Below the pieces are notes generated by a model, which was not told the DNA's origin, did not search any database, and saw only the letters and a list, made by a program, of their open reading frames with translations. A stretch of 64,000 nt of DNA from Spisula solida (Eukaryota > Mollusca > Bivalvia > Venerida > Mactridae), in the NCBI GenBank assembly GCA_947247005.1, contig OX365946.1, positions 48,634,734 through 48,698,733 on the forward strand, given 5' to 3'. Both the position numbers and the translations under genes were made by a program. Positions 48,146 through 59,299 of this stretch are shown here, piece after piece; position 1 is the stretch's first letter, and each line of letters opens with the position of its first letter.

Positions 48146-48244
48146 GGGAGACTACTCTGGCACGCCTATTAAACAAGTTTCAAGAGTTATCTCATGTACA
48201 TTGTACTTCCTGTTGAGACAGGAAGTTGCACGGAATTGTCTCCC
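48146..48244. repeat. Small hairpin with gggagac termini
   Basis: aagggagac at the left end pairs with gtctccctt at the right end, and within it acttcctgt/acaggaagt form a perfect 9-bp stem with a 4-base loop (48205-48226). It may be another short foldback copy. Confidence 0.45.
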
Positions 48245-48977
48245 TTCTCCCTGTCTGCTATTTTCATAACAAATCTACTCAAATTTATCCCACCCGCCAC
48301 ACCCTAATAATAATGTGATCTTTTACGTTTATAAAATGCTTGTTCTATACGAACAGAAAGGACAGTTTGCTGCTTGGAGAATTTATATTTTCAGAATGGT
48401 CGACACGAAAGTAATATTGATGATACACAAAATACGTCTGTTCCATGAAATGCACAGCAATGAGGGCGGGCGAAAATACTGTCAAATGGGTTCAAGTCTA
48501 CACATTCGTCTAGATCTACACGTCTGCTATACATTGATACTATGTTGGGACTATACATTGATATTATGTTGGGACGACTCACTCTGCGTATAGGACGTAT
48601 GTAGTCGACAAGGTTTGCACAGGCCTTGAAAAGTCTTTGAATTTGGTTTCAACCTTGAAAAGAACTTGAATTTAACCGAATATACTTGAATTCAGACAAA
48701 CAGCCTAGAATATTGAAAAAAGTCAATGGATGTTGTCAAAAAGGGTACATTAGAAATTGGTGTGTATCTTTTTCTCAAAATTTGAAAGTACATTGTCATT
48801 GGATTAATGGCCTCGAGCGCAATCGGGTGTTCTTGTGTATGACTAAACTCGAAATAGTGCATAAAATGTCAGCGCATACTGGCATTTTGGAACTAAGTTA
48901 CCTGGAGTGCCATTCTACCTGGAATTTTGGCGTGATAATTTCGTATGAACCATGGTCGGATTTTACAGTAAACACAT

Positions 48978-49640
48978 GACTTTATAGTTGAATACGGTAT
49001 TGGGAGTTGAATACGGTATTGGGAGTTGAATACGGTACAGTGCGCTGAAATTCACGAAAAGGACATTTATATGTAACTAATTTACTCTGTGCTTATGTAC
49101 ATATTGACTTTATAGTTAAATATGGTATTGTGAGTTTAATATGGTACTGTGCGCTGACATTATCAGACATTTATTGTGTAACTCATTTACTCTGTGCTTA
49201 TGTACTTATTGACTTTATAGTTAAATACGGTATTGTGAGTTAAATATGGTACTGTGTGCTGACATTCTCAGACATTTATTGTGTAACTCATTTACTCTGT
49301 GCTTATGTACATATTGACTTTATAGTTGAATACGGTGTTGTGAGTTTAATATGGTAATGTGCGCTGAAATTCTCAGACATTTATTGTGTAACTCATTTAT
49401 TATGTGCTTATGTACATATTGACTTTATAGGTGAATACCGTATTATGAGTTTAATATGGTACTGTGCGCTGACATTCTCAGACATTTATTGTGTAACTCA
49501 TTTACTCTGTGCTTATGTACATATTGACTTTATAGTTGAATACGGTATTGTGAGTTTAATATGGTACTGTGCGCTGAAATTCTCAGACATTTATTGTGTA
49601 ACTCATTTATTATGTGCTTATGTACATATATTTAAAGATC
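48978..49640. repeat. 105-bp tandem array
   Basis: The word gactttatag recurs at 49106, 49211, 49316, 49421 and 49526, an exact 105-bp period, with a degenerate first copy at 48978 that contains a local triplication of gttgaatacggtattggga. The 105-bp period is a multiple of three, so repetitive reading frames stay open. No protein homology is seen. It lies between the two copies of segment B. Confidence 0.92.
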
Positions 49641-49758
49641 AAAACTTGAGTTAAATACTGTATTGTGTGCTAACATTGTCATACAATTTAAATAACAGTT
49701 ATCATTTAGGTGCCGCATTGGAGAGTAAAAAGGCTTGAAACTATGATATTATTTGAGG

Positions 49759-50586
49759 GGCGGAAAATCATAGGCGGCTGTGGTGGGATGGTGCCACTCT
49801 CAATTTTATACATTTATTTCGTAATAAACAATATTTAGCATAGGTATGGATGCTTTTATCCTCTCCATAATATGGCTCAAGGAATAGCTAATTTCCTTGT
49901 GATTACCAATTTGGAAGGATATCATCTATGCTTTGCACATTTCTTAAATTTGCATTAGTATACTTTGGGTCTGCTCGGAACAGGTGGGCCTAAAGTGGAG
50001 ACAATTTTATGGAGATATTTTAACTTATTTACGGAGATAGGATATTGACTGGAATCCGAGATTGGATGGAATACGTTATAGATATTTAACAGAAAGAACA
50101 TTTACTGGGGAATTGGGATACAGTATATTGGAGCTATAATATACTTACTGGGAATTTGGATAATATAGGATACAGTATATTGGAGCTATAATATACTTAC
50201 TGGAATTTGGGTAATATGGGATACAGTATATTGGAGCTATAATATACTTGGAGATATTGGAATATGCAGATAGGCTGGAAGGCTTGTCAGTTAAGGGATA
50301 CCTAATATAACATGAAAATCTAAGTAGGCGGCACCATCCTATCCTCAGCACGTGCCTTTATTCCATTAAAATTACATGAATTCCATATGGCAATTACAAA
50401 CACTTAAACACTTTGTAGTTGATTACCAATGGAATTAAGCTAAGGACTTCTTCAGTGCGGTCAAACTATGCCACTTACTTATAATTTATTGATTACTGAA
50501 ACATGGAAAATGATGATTGGATTAAATGCAGAAATTTGGAAATCATAACTTGTGTTGTTAAATATATAAGTTTAGTCTTAAAATAA
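49759..50586 (+). repeat. Duplicated segment B, copy 2
   Basis: Near-identical to 47241-48070 (828 against 830 bp). Unlike copy 1, it is followed directly by a copy of segment A, with the four bases ataa (50583-50586) shared by both at the junction. Confidence 0.92.
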
Positions 50587-50818
50587 ATGAATTGATTATC
50601 AGAAGCTTTAATAAAACTTGGTTTCTAGAGTATATTGGAGTTTCTAAAAATAGATGCGTCATAGCTGTAACACTGGATTCTCGTGCAACTCGCCTTGTCA
50701 TCGTGACTCGTAGAATTTTTTACTATAAAGTTTACGTTCATTCATTCATATATATGTCACGTGATACTGGGCGTAAATAGAAACAGCCAATTTGATAGGT
50801 ATGTTTTATGGGGGTAAT
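50583..50818 (+). repeat. Duplicated segment A, rearranged copy
   Basis: Matches 43804-44039. Here it follows segment B, whereas in the first locus A lies about 3.2 kb before B. The match stops at gggggtaat, after which the two loci are unrelated. Confidence 0.92.
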
Positions 50819-50923
50819 AATACATTGTTAGGTCCGCTCTATATTTAAACGATTAATCCGCAGATCGTGTTAGAATTAAAGTTACTTCCCTTGCACTATA
50901 AATTATTAATGATGGTAGAATAT

Positions 50924-51171
50924 TCACAGACATACTTAAAGAACGTGTAAAGTGGACAGTAAGTGGAAATTAAAATACCCGATTTGCACGTGCATAAATA
51001 GACGATTAATTTTTTTTGACCGTCTGATCATTCAAGCGTGACGAAAATTGACGACAATAGTTTAAAAATACACTAACAATACTTTCATGGATGCGTGGTA
51101 GAGAAAAGTTCTTTAAATCCAACAATTAAAAAAGTTAGGATTTTCAATTTTGTTGCGAAACTTTTAACTCT
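50924..51171 (+). repeat. Dispersed repeat R2, copy 1
   Basis: Starts tcacagacat and shares words such as acccgatttgcacgtgcat and gatcattcaagcgtgac with 57771-58017 in the same orientation. Roughly 80 percent identity by eye with small indels. Confidence 0.7.
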
Positions 51172-52001
51172 ACGTATACTAACCCCGCAATAAATGACAT
51201 ACTGTCGGCTATGAATTTCGTGCGTAATTAACCATTGACGGAGGTTTTGCGTTTAAATTATTATTTCTAAACTAAATAAGTACTTATTATCTACATTTAC
51301 TGTAACAATAAATCGATATTCAATTATGCAAACTAGTAGAATTTAATGCAGTTTCAAGAAAAAATGTGACCTTTTTGCACAGAAATATAAGGTTGTGTGA
51401 AAAGTACTTATTCTCGTGTTGAGCGTCGAGGATGTCTTGTTAAAAGAATAAAATACTTTGTTTTAAACATTGAGTTGGCAGAATTGCCCATGTGGTACAG
51501 TGTGTGTAATACTGTACTTATTTAAACCTAACTAACAAAGACATTAAGTCGCTGTTTGTCTGTTTAAATTTCACTACAAGTAAATGAAAATCTAGACAAT
51601 TGAATTGTAATGCTTTATTACAATGTATACCTTAATTAGCTGTTTATGTATGTATGAGTCCTTCGTTTACTGATTCGATACGCTCCGTTAATATATCATT
51701 GTTACCCATTGATTACTATTGAATAATAACATCAAGCGGAACTTTAAAACACGTAATATGTATATCATGAAACGGTCTATTATAATAAATAGCACTTTAA
51801 AAACACCCCGGTGTTTATTTTGAAATAATTTAAGAATGCGAATTAGATGATAGTGTGTGGTCATTAGTCGCAACAACAATTGACAAGTTCATTTAGTAGT
51901 TCAAACATGGCGTAACCAATGTATTATCATTGACAGTAAGTGACGGTTTATTGTTTTTCTCTTGCTAATTATCTCACACTACATACACGGTTTATATTCA
52001 G
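51172..52001. other. Intergenic, no gene seen
   Basis: 0.8 kb of AT-rich sequence without recognised features. Confidence 0.5.
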
Positions 52002-52204
52002 ATACGCCGCTTCTCAGTTCCGTCGGAGATTTGTTCTATTTTCATATGGCTCTGGTGGAACTGAAAACCGATGTAACGCTCGAACGGAATACATAATTAT
52101 GTCATATATCCTAAGTTCCGTAAGAGCGTTTCATCGGTTTTTCAATTCCGTCAAAGTCATATGGGAATAGTGCTATTTTCTGACGGAACTGAAAGACAGT
52201 GTAT
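52002..52204. mobile_element. Imperfect foldback element, ~200 bp
   Basis: The left arm (tcagttccgtcgg ... catatgg ... ggaactgaaaaccgatg ... aacgctc) pairs along its length with the right arm (gagcgtt ... catcggttttt ... catatg ... tgacggaactga). The arms of about 85 bp diverge at many positions but keep order, so the whole segment folds. Non-coding; probably an old MITE upstream of the glycosyltransferase gene. Confidence 0.65.
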
Positions 52205-52839
52205 CTAGACTAATCTAGATGTATACCGTGATATAAGTATATGGCTTTTGATCTAAATACCATATTGATATGTACAATATAATGCATAATATTCATTATC
52301 AAACCCAAACATTCAGTGCAAAGACTGTACCACTTATCATGAAACGTAGTCAACCAGGTTAACATAGTAACCTAACATATTTTGACATACATTTTCGATA
52401 TATAATGAGATTCTAAGCGTGTTTCGATCAGGGATGGTATTTAATATTGATCTTACTTGACTTAAGGATAAGGACAACTAATCAAATCACATCATATTAA
52501 ACTCTTGGTCAGTAACAGGCGATATGATTGGCTATCCTGATTCTCCAAACTTACATTTACGCACACATTTAGATTGTGTATACTTGTTTAACGACTACAA
52601 ATTAGGGTCCAAATGGTTTGTAGGGTTTTGTGATGAAACATTAATATCACATAACCCGTAACCATAATTTGCAACTGTTGTTAAGAATATAAATTTATGC
52701 GTTACTTTATGATTCCCGTAAGTGCAGTATTCATGAATTTGGCGCATTTACGACATTCATGAACATGTAGTTTATTCACCAATATTGACCGTTATAAGCA
52801 TTTTTATTTCAGACAGTTCGCTTGCTTACTCGCATAAAG
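52205..52839 (+). other. 5' region of the glycosyltransferase gene
   Basis: An acceptor-like tttttatttcag ends at 52812, followed by 27 nt of probable 5' UTR before the ATG at 52840. This suggests an upstream untranslated exon, which could not be located. Confidence 0.45.
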
Positions 52840-53900
52840 ATGGCACTAAAGCAACATTTTGTACTCATGATGATGGTATCCTATGGAGCGATAGTAACAT
52901 TCGAATTATACATTCACTTGGAAAAGGAAAATACTTCACGTCATTTAATACAAAGCGATAAAACTGCAGCTAATTTTCATGGTACAGCAAGCCACGAAAA
53001 ACCTGTAGACAACATCAAGCATGCGCAGCGTGTGACACAGGCCTCGAGTGAGGTAGTCAATAAAAGTCACGTTGAATCTAAATTAAACGTTACTCAGACG
53101 GGGCAACATGGTGCGAACAATATTACTTTACTGGATAAAGAAGTTACTGAAGCTCTAGATCGTGTAGTTGATAGACAGTTGAGTGAGAAATTTACCTCTG
53201 TTGATTCGCATCAAACCCATTTAACCAAACGAGGACAATTTAAATGGGATGGTGAATATGGGCAAACATTGAATAATACGGAACACTATAGAAGTTCTAT
53301 ACATAGCACGTTCTACAAACATATTACCAATCACTACCGTGTTAACTGCTCAGCGGTGGTACTTCGTAATAAAAAAGAACTAGGCAAAGCTAAGGTAATT
53401 ATGCAACGTAAGCCTAGACTCGGTATACCTGTCGAGAGGTACACAGGAATAAATGACTGCGAGAACTTCCGTCATCAACGAGGCTACATCGAGCATCCAC
53501 TTTCACAAATTGAACTAGACTTTCCCCTCGCCTTTGGTATGCTGGTTTACAAAGACGTAGAACAAGCAGAACGACTTCTACGATCCATTTATAGACCCCA
53601 TAATGTATACTGTATCCATTTAGATAAGAAAATGAAACCAATCGAACGCACTGCTATGCAAAATATTGCTAAATGCTTTGACAATGTCTTTGTGTCAGGT
53701 ACATCAATTAATGTCACATGGGGACAATATTCGTTACTTGAAGCCGAGCTTGCATGTATGAGAGATTTACAACAATATAAGAGATGGAAATATTATATTA
53801 ATCTTACCGGCCAAGAGTTTCCTTTGAAGACAAACAAAGAGATTGTATCTATTCTGAAGTCCCTAAAAGGGGCCAATGTCGTAGATGGTACATATATAAG
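52840..53900 (+). CDS. GCNT: GT14 exon 1: anchor, stem, first half of domain
   Basis: Begins at the ATG in ataaagATGg (first in-frame ATG after the acceptor at 52812) and ends at donor gtaagt in phase 2. It holds the membrane anchor, the stem and the N-terminal half of the GT14 domain through NVTWGQYSLLEAELACMRDL and VVDGTYI. Cysteines at NCSAVV, NDCENF, VYCIHL, KCFDN and ACMRD match the cysteine-rich pattern of the family. Confidence 0.9.
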
Positions 53901-56378
53901 GTAAGTTACAGGGTTATAATATTAAAAGTGTTGCTTTGTACCAAGGATGAAGCAGGTCGCTTAAGAATGTGGAAAAGACTGACATGTTTGTAGTAAGACG
54001 ACCACTTAGTACTTTTGATCTTGAAAGGTGTATGCTGCCAATGGTACGCAATATTTGAATTTCTAAACAGTTTAGTTATTGCAATTCTTTTCCCTTAACT
54101 TTGTGTTATACAAAATGTGCCCCACTGATAATTGAACATCCGATTTTTTCATGCTAACACGATATTATAAGATCGCTTCTTATACAGATTCAACTATGTA
54201 TACTAATGTGTCAAGTAAAATACGCTCACTGTTTATTATATTTCCAATTTAGTAAGAACACAAAACAACAATTGTATAGGTGCATTGTTCAAGACATGAT
54301 CACCAAGGGGGTGTCAAACAATTTTTCAAATACATTTTTGAACATTAGCAGCATTGTAATACAGTGCGTTTTTATCTCGTTATAAATAAGATATGAGTTC
54401 CATTTTACCAGTTAAACAAACAACAGCACATGCAGTGCATCCGTCTGCGTTGTCACGTAAACATTTCTCAACTAGCAGTCGGTTCTTATACCGTTAATCT
54501 CTAATATAAAATAACACTTTTGTCTTATCAGAGGTGACAATGTTATCGGTATTACCGTTCCGTTGTAGCATATAAGAGGGTTAAAGGCATATTGCCTCGG
54601 AGTCCCTTTTATATCTTGTTGTTTTTGAGCTGATAAAAACAATGTTTTGGCATTTTTTAAAATGAATTGATTGACATATCCTAGATAATCCTACCTTCAT
54701 TGAAGTGTCCCTTTTCGTTGTTTGATTTGTACTAGATATCATATAACCCACGGGTACGAGTATTGAATGTGTCGTCACTTTTTGACGTTTCGCTTACGAG
54801 AGCAACATAACGCAAAACACTCTGTGACGAAAAATACACATCGTCTTCACAGAAACGGTATCATTATCTATGCTCAACCAACACCTTCCGTCTACGTTTA
54901 AGCAAGTGTTTGGATAACTGATTTTATTGAATCTAACAGGGTCGGCCGAACACATGACTTTGCTGAAACATGTTGGATGGTTGGTATGAATTCAATACAT
55001 TGATCGGGATTAGTGGAATAACGTTAGGGGACAGTCTTGATTGTGTGGATTAATGACACATGTTCGTTTATTACAGAGCTAGGGAGAAGTACCTGCATCG
55101 CTGGAGAAAGGCACGGAAACCACCACATAAACTTCGCCCAATCAAAGGATCTGTGCATGTGGCCGTCAACAGACAGTTCGTAGACTTTGCACTCGATGAT
55201 TATAGAGCACACGATTTATTAAAATGGTTAAAGATGACGCAAATACCGGATGAAACATTCTTTTCAACATTGAACCACAATCCAAGTTTGGGAATAAATG
55301 GATCATTTCTTGGTAAGTGACTAATTGCACACACGTTATAACTCAGACTTAGCGATGTGGTTAGTTTCTTGAGAACACGTGGTCATTCTGCGCAATGCTG
55401 AATTACTGTTAAAAGTTTGAATTTGTGTATCTTGTGTATGAATATAAAAGTACAGGGTTCTAGCATTATACCACTGGTAAGTTTCTTGAGAACACGTAAT
55501 CATTCTGTGCAATGCTGAATTACTGTTTAGAGTTTGAATTTGTGTATCTTGTTTATGAATATAATAGTACAGGGTTGCAGCATAATATCACTTGTTTAGA
55601 AAAACAAGTTACCGTTCACTGTGCGACAATATTTCCAACAATGTCCTTCTACTCTATGTCATATACAATAAAACTTCCGTTTGTTCCTGAAAAAATATCG
55701 TGAGCAACGTTACACAAAACACTGATGGTCGTAGCGTTTTTACCAGAGATATATCTATAATATCGTACCAATATTCTAAACCATCGCGCCCACCTGTAAT
55801 GTATCTAACGGGGTGCAATATATTTGCTCATGCTATGCATACTGCTATCCAACACTGCCTTTGACCACAATAATTTGTCAGGATAAAAAAACAATTTCGT
55901 CAGATATGATAGGTCGTTTCTAATGCAAAATAAGTGTTAGATAGATAAAACACTACTTACAAATGGACACGACAAAATTGATGATCTAAGAATTTATAAT
56001 ATAACCTTACATAATATGCAAAATGAATGTTTTATTTCGTATTTTGTTTCAGGAGAGCCGGAGGAATACCCACTAAAGCCCTCATTTATACGATATAAAA
56101 ACTGGCAACTTGGACATTCGGTGTATGTACGACAATGTGCAGGAAAGTTTGTACGTAACATATGTATAATGGGAGTCGGTGATCTGAATCAAGCCTACAA
56201 CGATATCGGATTATTCGTAAATAAATTTAACCTTGACTTTGAATATTTAGCGCTAGACTGTTTAGAGGAAATTCTGCATGAAAAGACATGGTCACAATAT
56301 ATGAAAGATGAAAACATTGATACAGGTTACTACGAGCATTTAGACCATGTTAAAAAGAGGTTGGTTGTTCCACCTTGA
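52840..56378 (+). CDS. GCNT: Core-2-type beta-1,6-GlcNAc-transferase-like (GT14), 3 coding exons
   Basis: Exons 52840-53900, 55077-55312 and 56053-56378 give 540 residues with matching phases. Seen: a short cytoplasmic end, a signal-anchor helix (FVLMMMVSYGAIVTFELYI, about residues 7-25), a polar stem of about 150 residues with several N-glycosylation sequons, then the GT14 domain: YTGINDCENF, DFPLAFGMLVYKDVEQAERL, NVYCIHLDKKM, LTGQEFPLKTNKEIV, GSVHVAVNRQFVDFAL, TQIPDETFF (the PDE segment carries the catalytic Glu in GCNT enzymes) and CIMGVGDLN. Known: the family adds beta-1,6-GlcNAc branches to mucin-type O-glycans or I-branches in the Golgi. The exact acceptor cannot be told from sequence. 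Confidence 0.9.
53901..55076. other. GT14 intron 1
   Basis: 1.2 kb; no other gene or clear repeat was seen. Confidence 0.55.
55077..55312 (+). CDS. GCNT: GT14 exon 2
   Basis: Acceptor tattacag, donor gtaagt, phase 2 to 1. It encodes AREKYLHRWRKARKPPHKLR, the conserved KGSVHVAVNRQFVDFALDDY and WLKMTQIPDETFFSTLNHNP, the latter including the PDE catalytic segment. Confidence 0.9.
55363..55596. repeat. 117-bp tandem duplication in GT14 intron 2
   Basis: Two successive units starting agtttcttgagaacacgt at 55363 and 55480, about 90 percent alike (for example gtggtcattctgcgcaatgc and gtaatcattctgtgcaatgc). Confidence 0.85.
56053..56378 (+). CDS. GCNT: GT14 exon 3 (terminal)
   Basis: Acceptor ttgtttcag at 56052; stop TGA at 56376-56378. 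It encodes EPEEYPLKPSFIRYKNWQLG, YVRQCAGKFVRNICIMGVGD then LNQAYND, and FNLDFEYLALDCLEEILHEK, the usual end of the GT14 domain, then a short tail ending KKRLVVPP. Confidence 0.9.
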
Positions 56379-57569
56379 CATCGTGTCGATGTAATTACGT
56401 CATGTTCTGTTATTGTTGTTATTTTGAATTCAGAATTTTTTTTAAAAAATCGAGGAAACATGATATGACTAACAAATACAATGACAATTCGTTTATTTAC
56501 ACTGTTCGGTCCCATGAGGACGTCTGTTAGGTACGTGTAAGGTTTACTGAGCACTTTAAAACTGAACGTCAAAAGTTCAACAAATTAACAGTGTTTATGT
56601 CTTTTTTATTTGAACCGCAAACAACTACACAGGTGCATTGGTATATAACAAATATAAATTCAAAACAATTATCAAATTTAAGAAATGCATTTATCCATAT
56701 GAACACCGTATATGACATCACCCAACATTTCAAACATGCACATTACACTTAGCAAATGTGTGTGCACGGTTTGGTACCATATATACCCTTTCTATGTATT
56801 GATATTTTTGCAGGAAATGTTGCATTATGCTGTCCACCAATCTACCATTAAAAAGCACCCTACAAATAAAGGCGGTTTTCAACATGTTTGCCGTTAACTT
56901 AGCTTGACAGCATTTATTTAGCATATTCTACTATTATTATTGGTTTATAGTAGAGGGGAGGTAACTTCAGATAAACATTATCGTGCTTTGATCATATTGT
57001 GTGATAATTTATCGTAATATGGTTTTACCCAAATGATGATTTGTTTTAAAAAATGTGCTGTTTTCACTAAAACGCAATTTGAATGCATGTTTTAAATTGA
57101 TATAATTTTATGGTTTTCTACGCTTAAGCCACAACAATGTCGTTGAATATTGTGTTAATTGAATATTGTGTTAACGTTTTAGCAGGACACATGTCTACAT
57201 CAGCTGTATTGACCCTTGACCTGTGATCACGTGGTATGTCATATGCGTAATATTTCCCGGAATAGCGTATAGTTCTTGATTTATTTAGTCCAGCATAATA
57301 TCAAAGCTTTGAAATTTGGCATGTGCATTTCTACAACTATTCCACATATATTTGACAAATTTATTTAGTATCAGCATACGTTGCATATTATCAAAGGAAG
57401 AATTTGTAATCCATGGTAACGGTATGTGCGCCAGCATAGAAACTTTATATTTCAGAAATCAATTCAAATATATCATGGCAATAATACTAAAGTACTGTTT
57501 GCCGCATCCAGACAAAAATATATATGCGTACAACATATCTAACAACGTTGTCATGCTCGGAGTATAAAA
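56379..57569. other. 3' flank of GT14 gene
   Basis: Non-coding. AATAAA at 56875-56880 is a possible polyadenylation signal for the glycosyltransferase. A gggaggtaa word occurs at 56954. Nothing else was recognised. Confidence 0.45.
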
Positions 57570-57676
57570 CATGATCTGACTGTTTGAGCTGATAGTACAT
57601 TCTAGTTATGATGAAGACATGGCAGTTTAACGCGAAAGAAAGACGCCTTAGTAAAACACCAGCCTTCAGCATCTCA
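57570..57676 (-). repeat. Dispersed repeat R1, copy 2
   Basis: Reverse-strand relative of 43015-43152, without the 31-bp palindrome insertion. Matching words include gcgttaaactgccatgtctt and agctcaaacagtcagatcat. Confidence 0.7.
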
Positions 57677-57770
57677 TTTACACGATTATGTTCATCATTA
57701 CCCATGATGGTATTACTAATTTTTTAAGCGTACTTGTTTTGCTTAATTAAAACTAGTTGTGTACTTTTTA

Positions 57771-58017
57771 TCACAGACATGTTTGAAGAACATGTAAAGA
57801 GAAAATAAAGCGGCAAATGAAATACCCGATTTGCACGTGCATGAATAGATGATTATCCATTTGTCGACTGTGTGATCATTCAAGCGTGACTAAAAAGGAC
57901 GACAATATTTTAAAAATAAACACTAACAATACTCTCATGGCTAACATGGTAGAGAAAAGTTATTTCAATCCAACAATTTAAAAATTTAGGATTTTCAATT
58001 TGGTGCAAAACTTTTGT
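57771..58017 (+). repeat. Dispersed repeat R2, copy 2
   Basis: Same orientation as 50924-51171 and sharing its words from tcacagacat to ttcaat and gcaaaactttt. R1 and R2 are only about 95 bp apart here, so they may be parts of one larger old element. Confidence 0.7.
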
Positions 58018-59030
58018 ATAACCGAGTATAGTTTAAGCCCCCATTGACGGTGTGCCCAAGCGACTGACGGTGTGCCCAAGCGAATGTGTTACAATCACCA
58101 TTGTTTTATAGTCTTTTTAATTGAGAAAATAAAAAATAAAGTTGTCACTGTGTTTCTTATCTTTTGAGTTTTGTTCTCGTCAAGTTTAGCCGTGGTCTTG
58201 TGATTCATTATTGTTTATTGACTTGTATTCCGGCTGCTTTGTAAGACTGACTTATGCGGCATAAGTTTTGTTTGTCGTACCGTGTTTTTGTCACAGTCAC
58301 TTTGCATTTATCTGGTCGTTTTGTGCTCCTTTGTTTGTTGTGTTGTTTCTACTGAGTGTTATTTTCCCTGTCCGATTTACATTTTGTTATGTTTGGAAAA
58401 CATTCCATGATGTTATCGGTACCTTTTAAAGACGTTAGAAGAGCAGCGTGCAAAATATACCGAAAGACAACTGGGTGACAACAAGGAAATTAGTTACTAC
58501 TATCTTATCCTAAAGGACGATTGGGTTTAATAGGCTCCTGTCAATAGATTCAAAATGAAAGGTGCGAAGTTTTCAACAATTATCGTTCGATGTCGGTGCT
58601 GTCGTAACACATACGAAACAACAATCAAAAAAGAGAAACGAAAAGCAAACCTCAATAAAACAGACTAGTTAGAACTAAACAGACATATTTTTTATTTGAA
58701 GCGTCACAAAGAGTAACTAATATATATATATAGTTTTTACGTATAATCCATGAAGACAGGTTGTAACACGTATTTAATCAGGTAGCGACTCACCAACCGG
58801 CATTATTGGAACGCAGCTCTACATGTGTCGGTATTCAAACCCTCTTCATTCATCTATTCATCCCAGAGCAGCTGTCTCAATCACCCGAGCACGGTACATA
58901 TTATACAAAGTCAACACATTTTCAAATGACAGTAAATCCTGTCTTTAAACAGATAGTTGGTGTCCCGTGTCTGAACATCTCTAGCACTAGTAATAATAAG
59001 AATACAACAAAAAAAAAATCAGTCCAAATT
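58018..59030. other. Intergenic / 3' region of sushi gene
   Basis: Contains an exact 20-bp tandem duplication (tgacggtgtgcccaagcgac-type unit at 58044 and 58064). On the - strand, the + strand tttatt near 58689 could be a polyadenylation signal of the sushi gene. A short TA run lies at about 58721-58731. Confidence 0.45.
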
Positions 59031-59299
59031 TCATGGTAACCTCACATACAAGTCATAATCAGTGTTTGGTGCGTATGCATTGCCACCAGCTTCGTATTCA
59101 TCCAACGTACATCCTAGGCAACGGCAAAACTGGTAATTGGAGTTGTAATTCAATGACGCAAACAATGACATCTGTGCATTACAAAATACGATACAGTCCT
59201 GTTCCCCATAAATACCGCTAGCGAATTGGGTGTTACAGTAACTATGATGTGTCAGTGTGATACCAGGGTAAAACATGAAGCATGCATCAAAACATACCA
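59031..59299 (-). CDS. Sushi gene terminal exon: Cys-rich module
   Basis: Acceptor ttattttcag; entry in phase 1 after the CCP at 60608. It reads VVCFDACFMFYPGITL, SYCNTQFASGIYGEQDCIVF, CNAQMSLFASLNYNSNYQFC then RCLGCTLDEYEAGG and ends DLYVRLP, stop TGA at 59033-59031. Eight cysteines in about 88 residues. The order of cysteines around C..FCNAQMSLFASLNY...C.C is reminiscent of PAN/apple or WSC modules, but the match is weak. Confidence 0.78.

Noticed and set aside
49445..49654. Repetitive 69-codon frame in the 105-bp array
   Set aside because: Explained by the repeat period; no protein homology.
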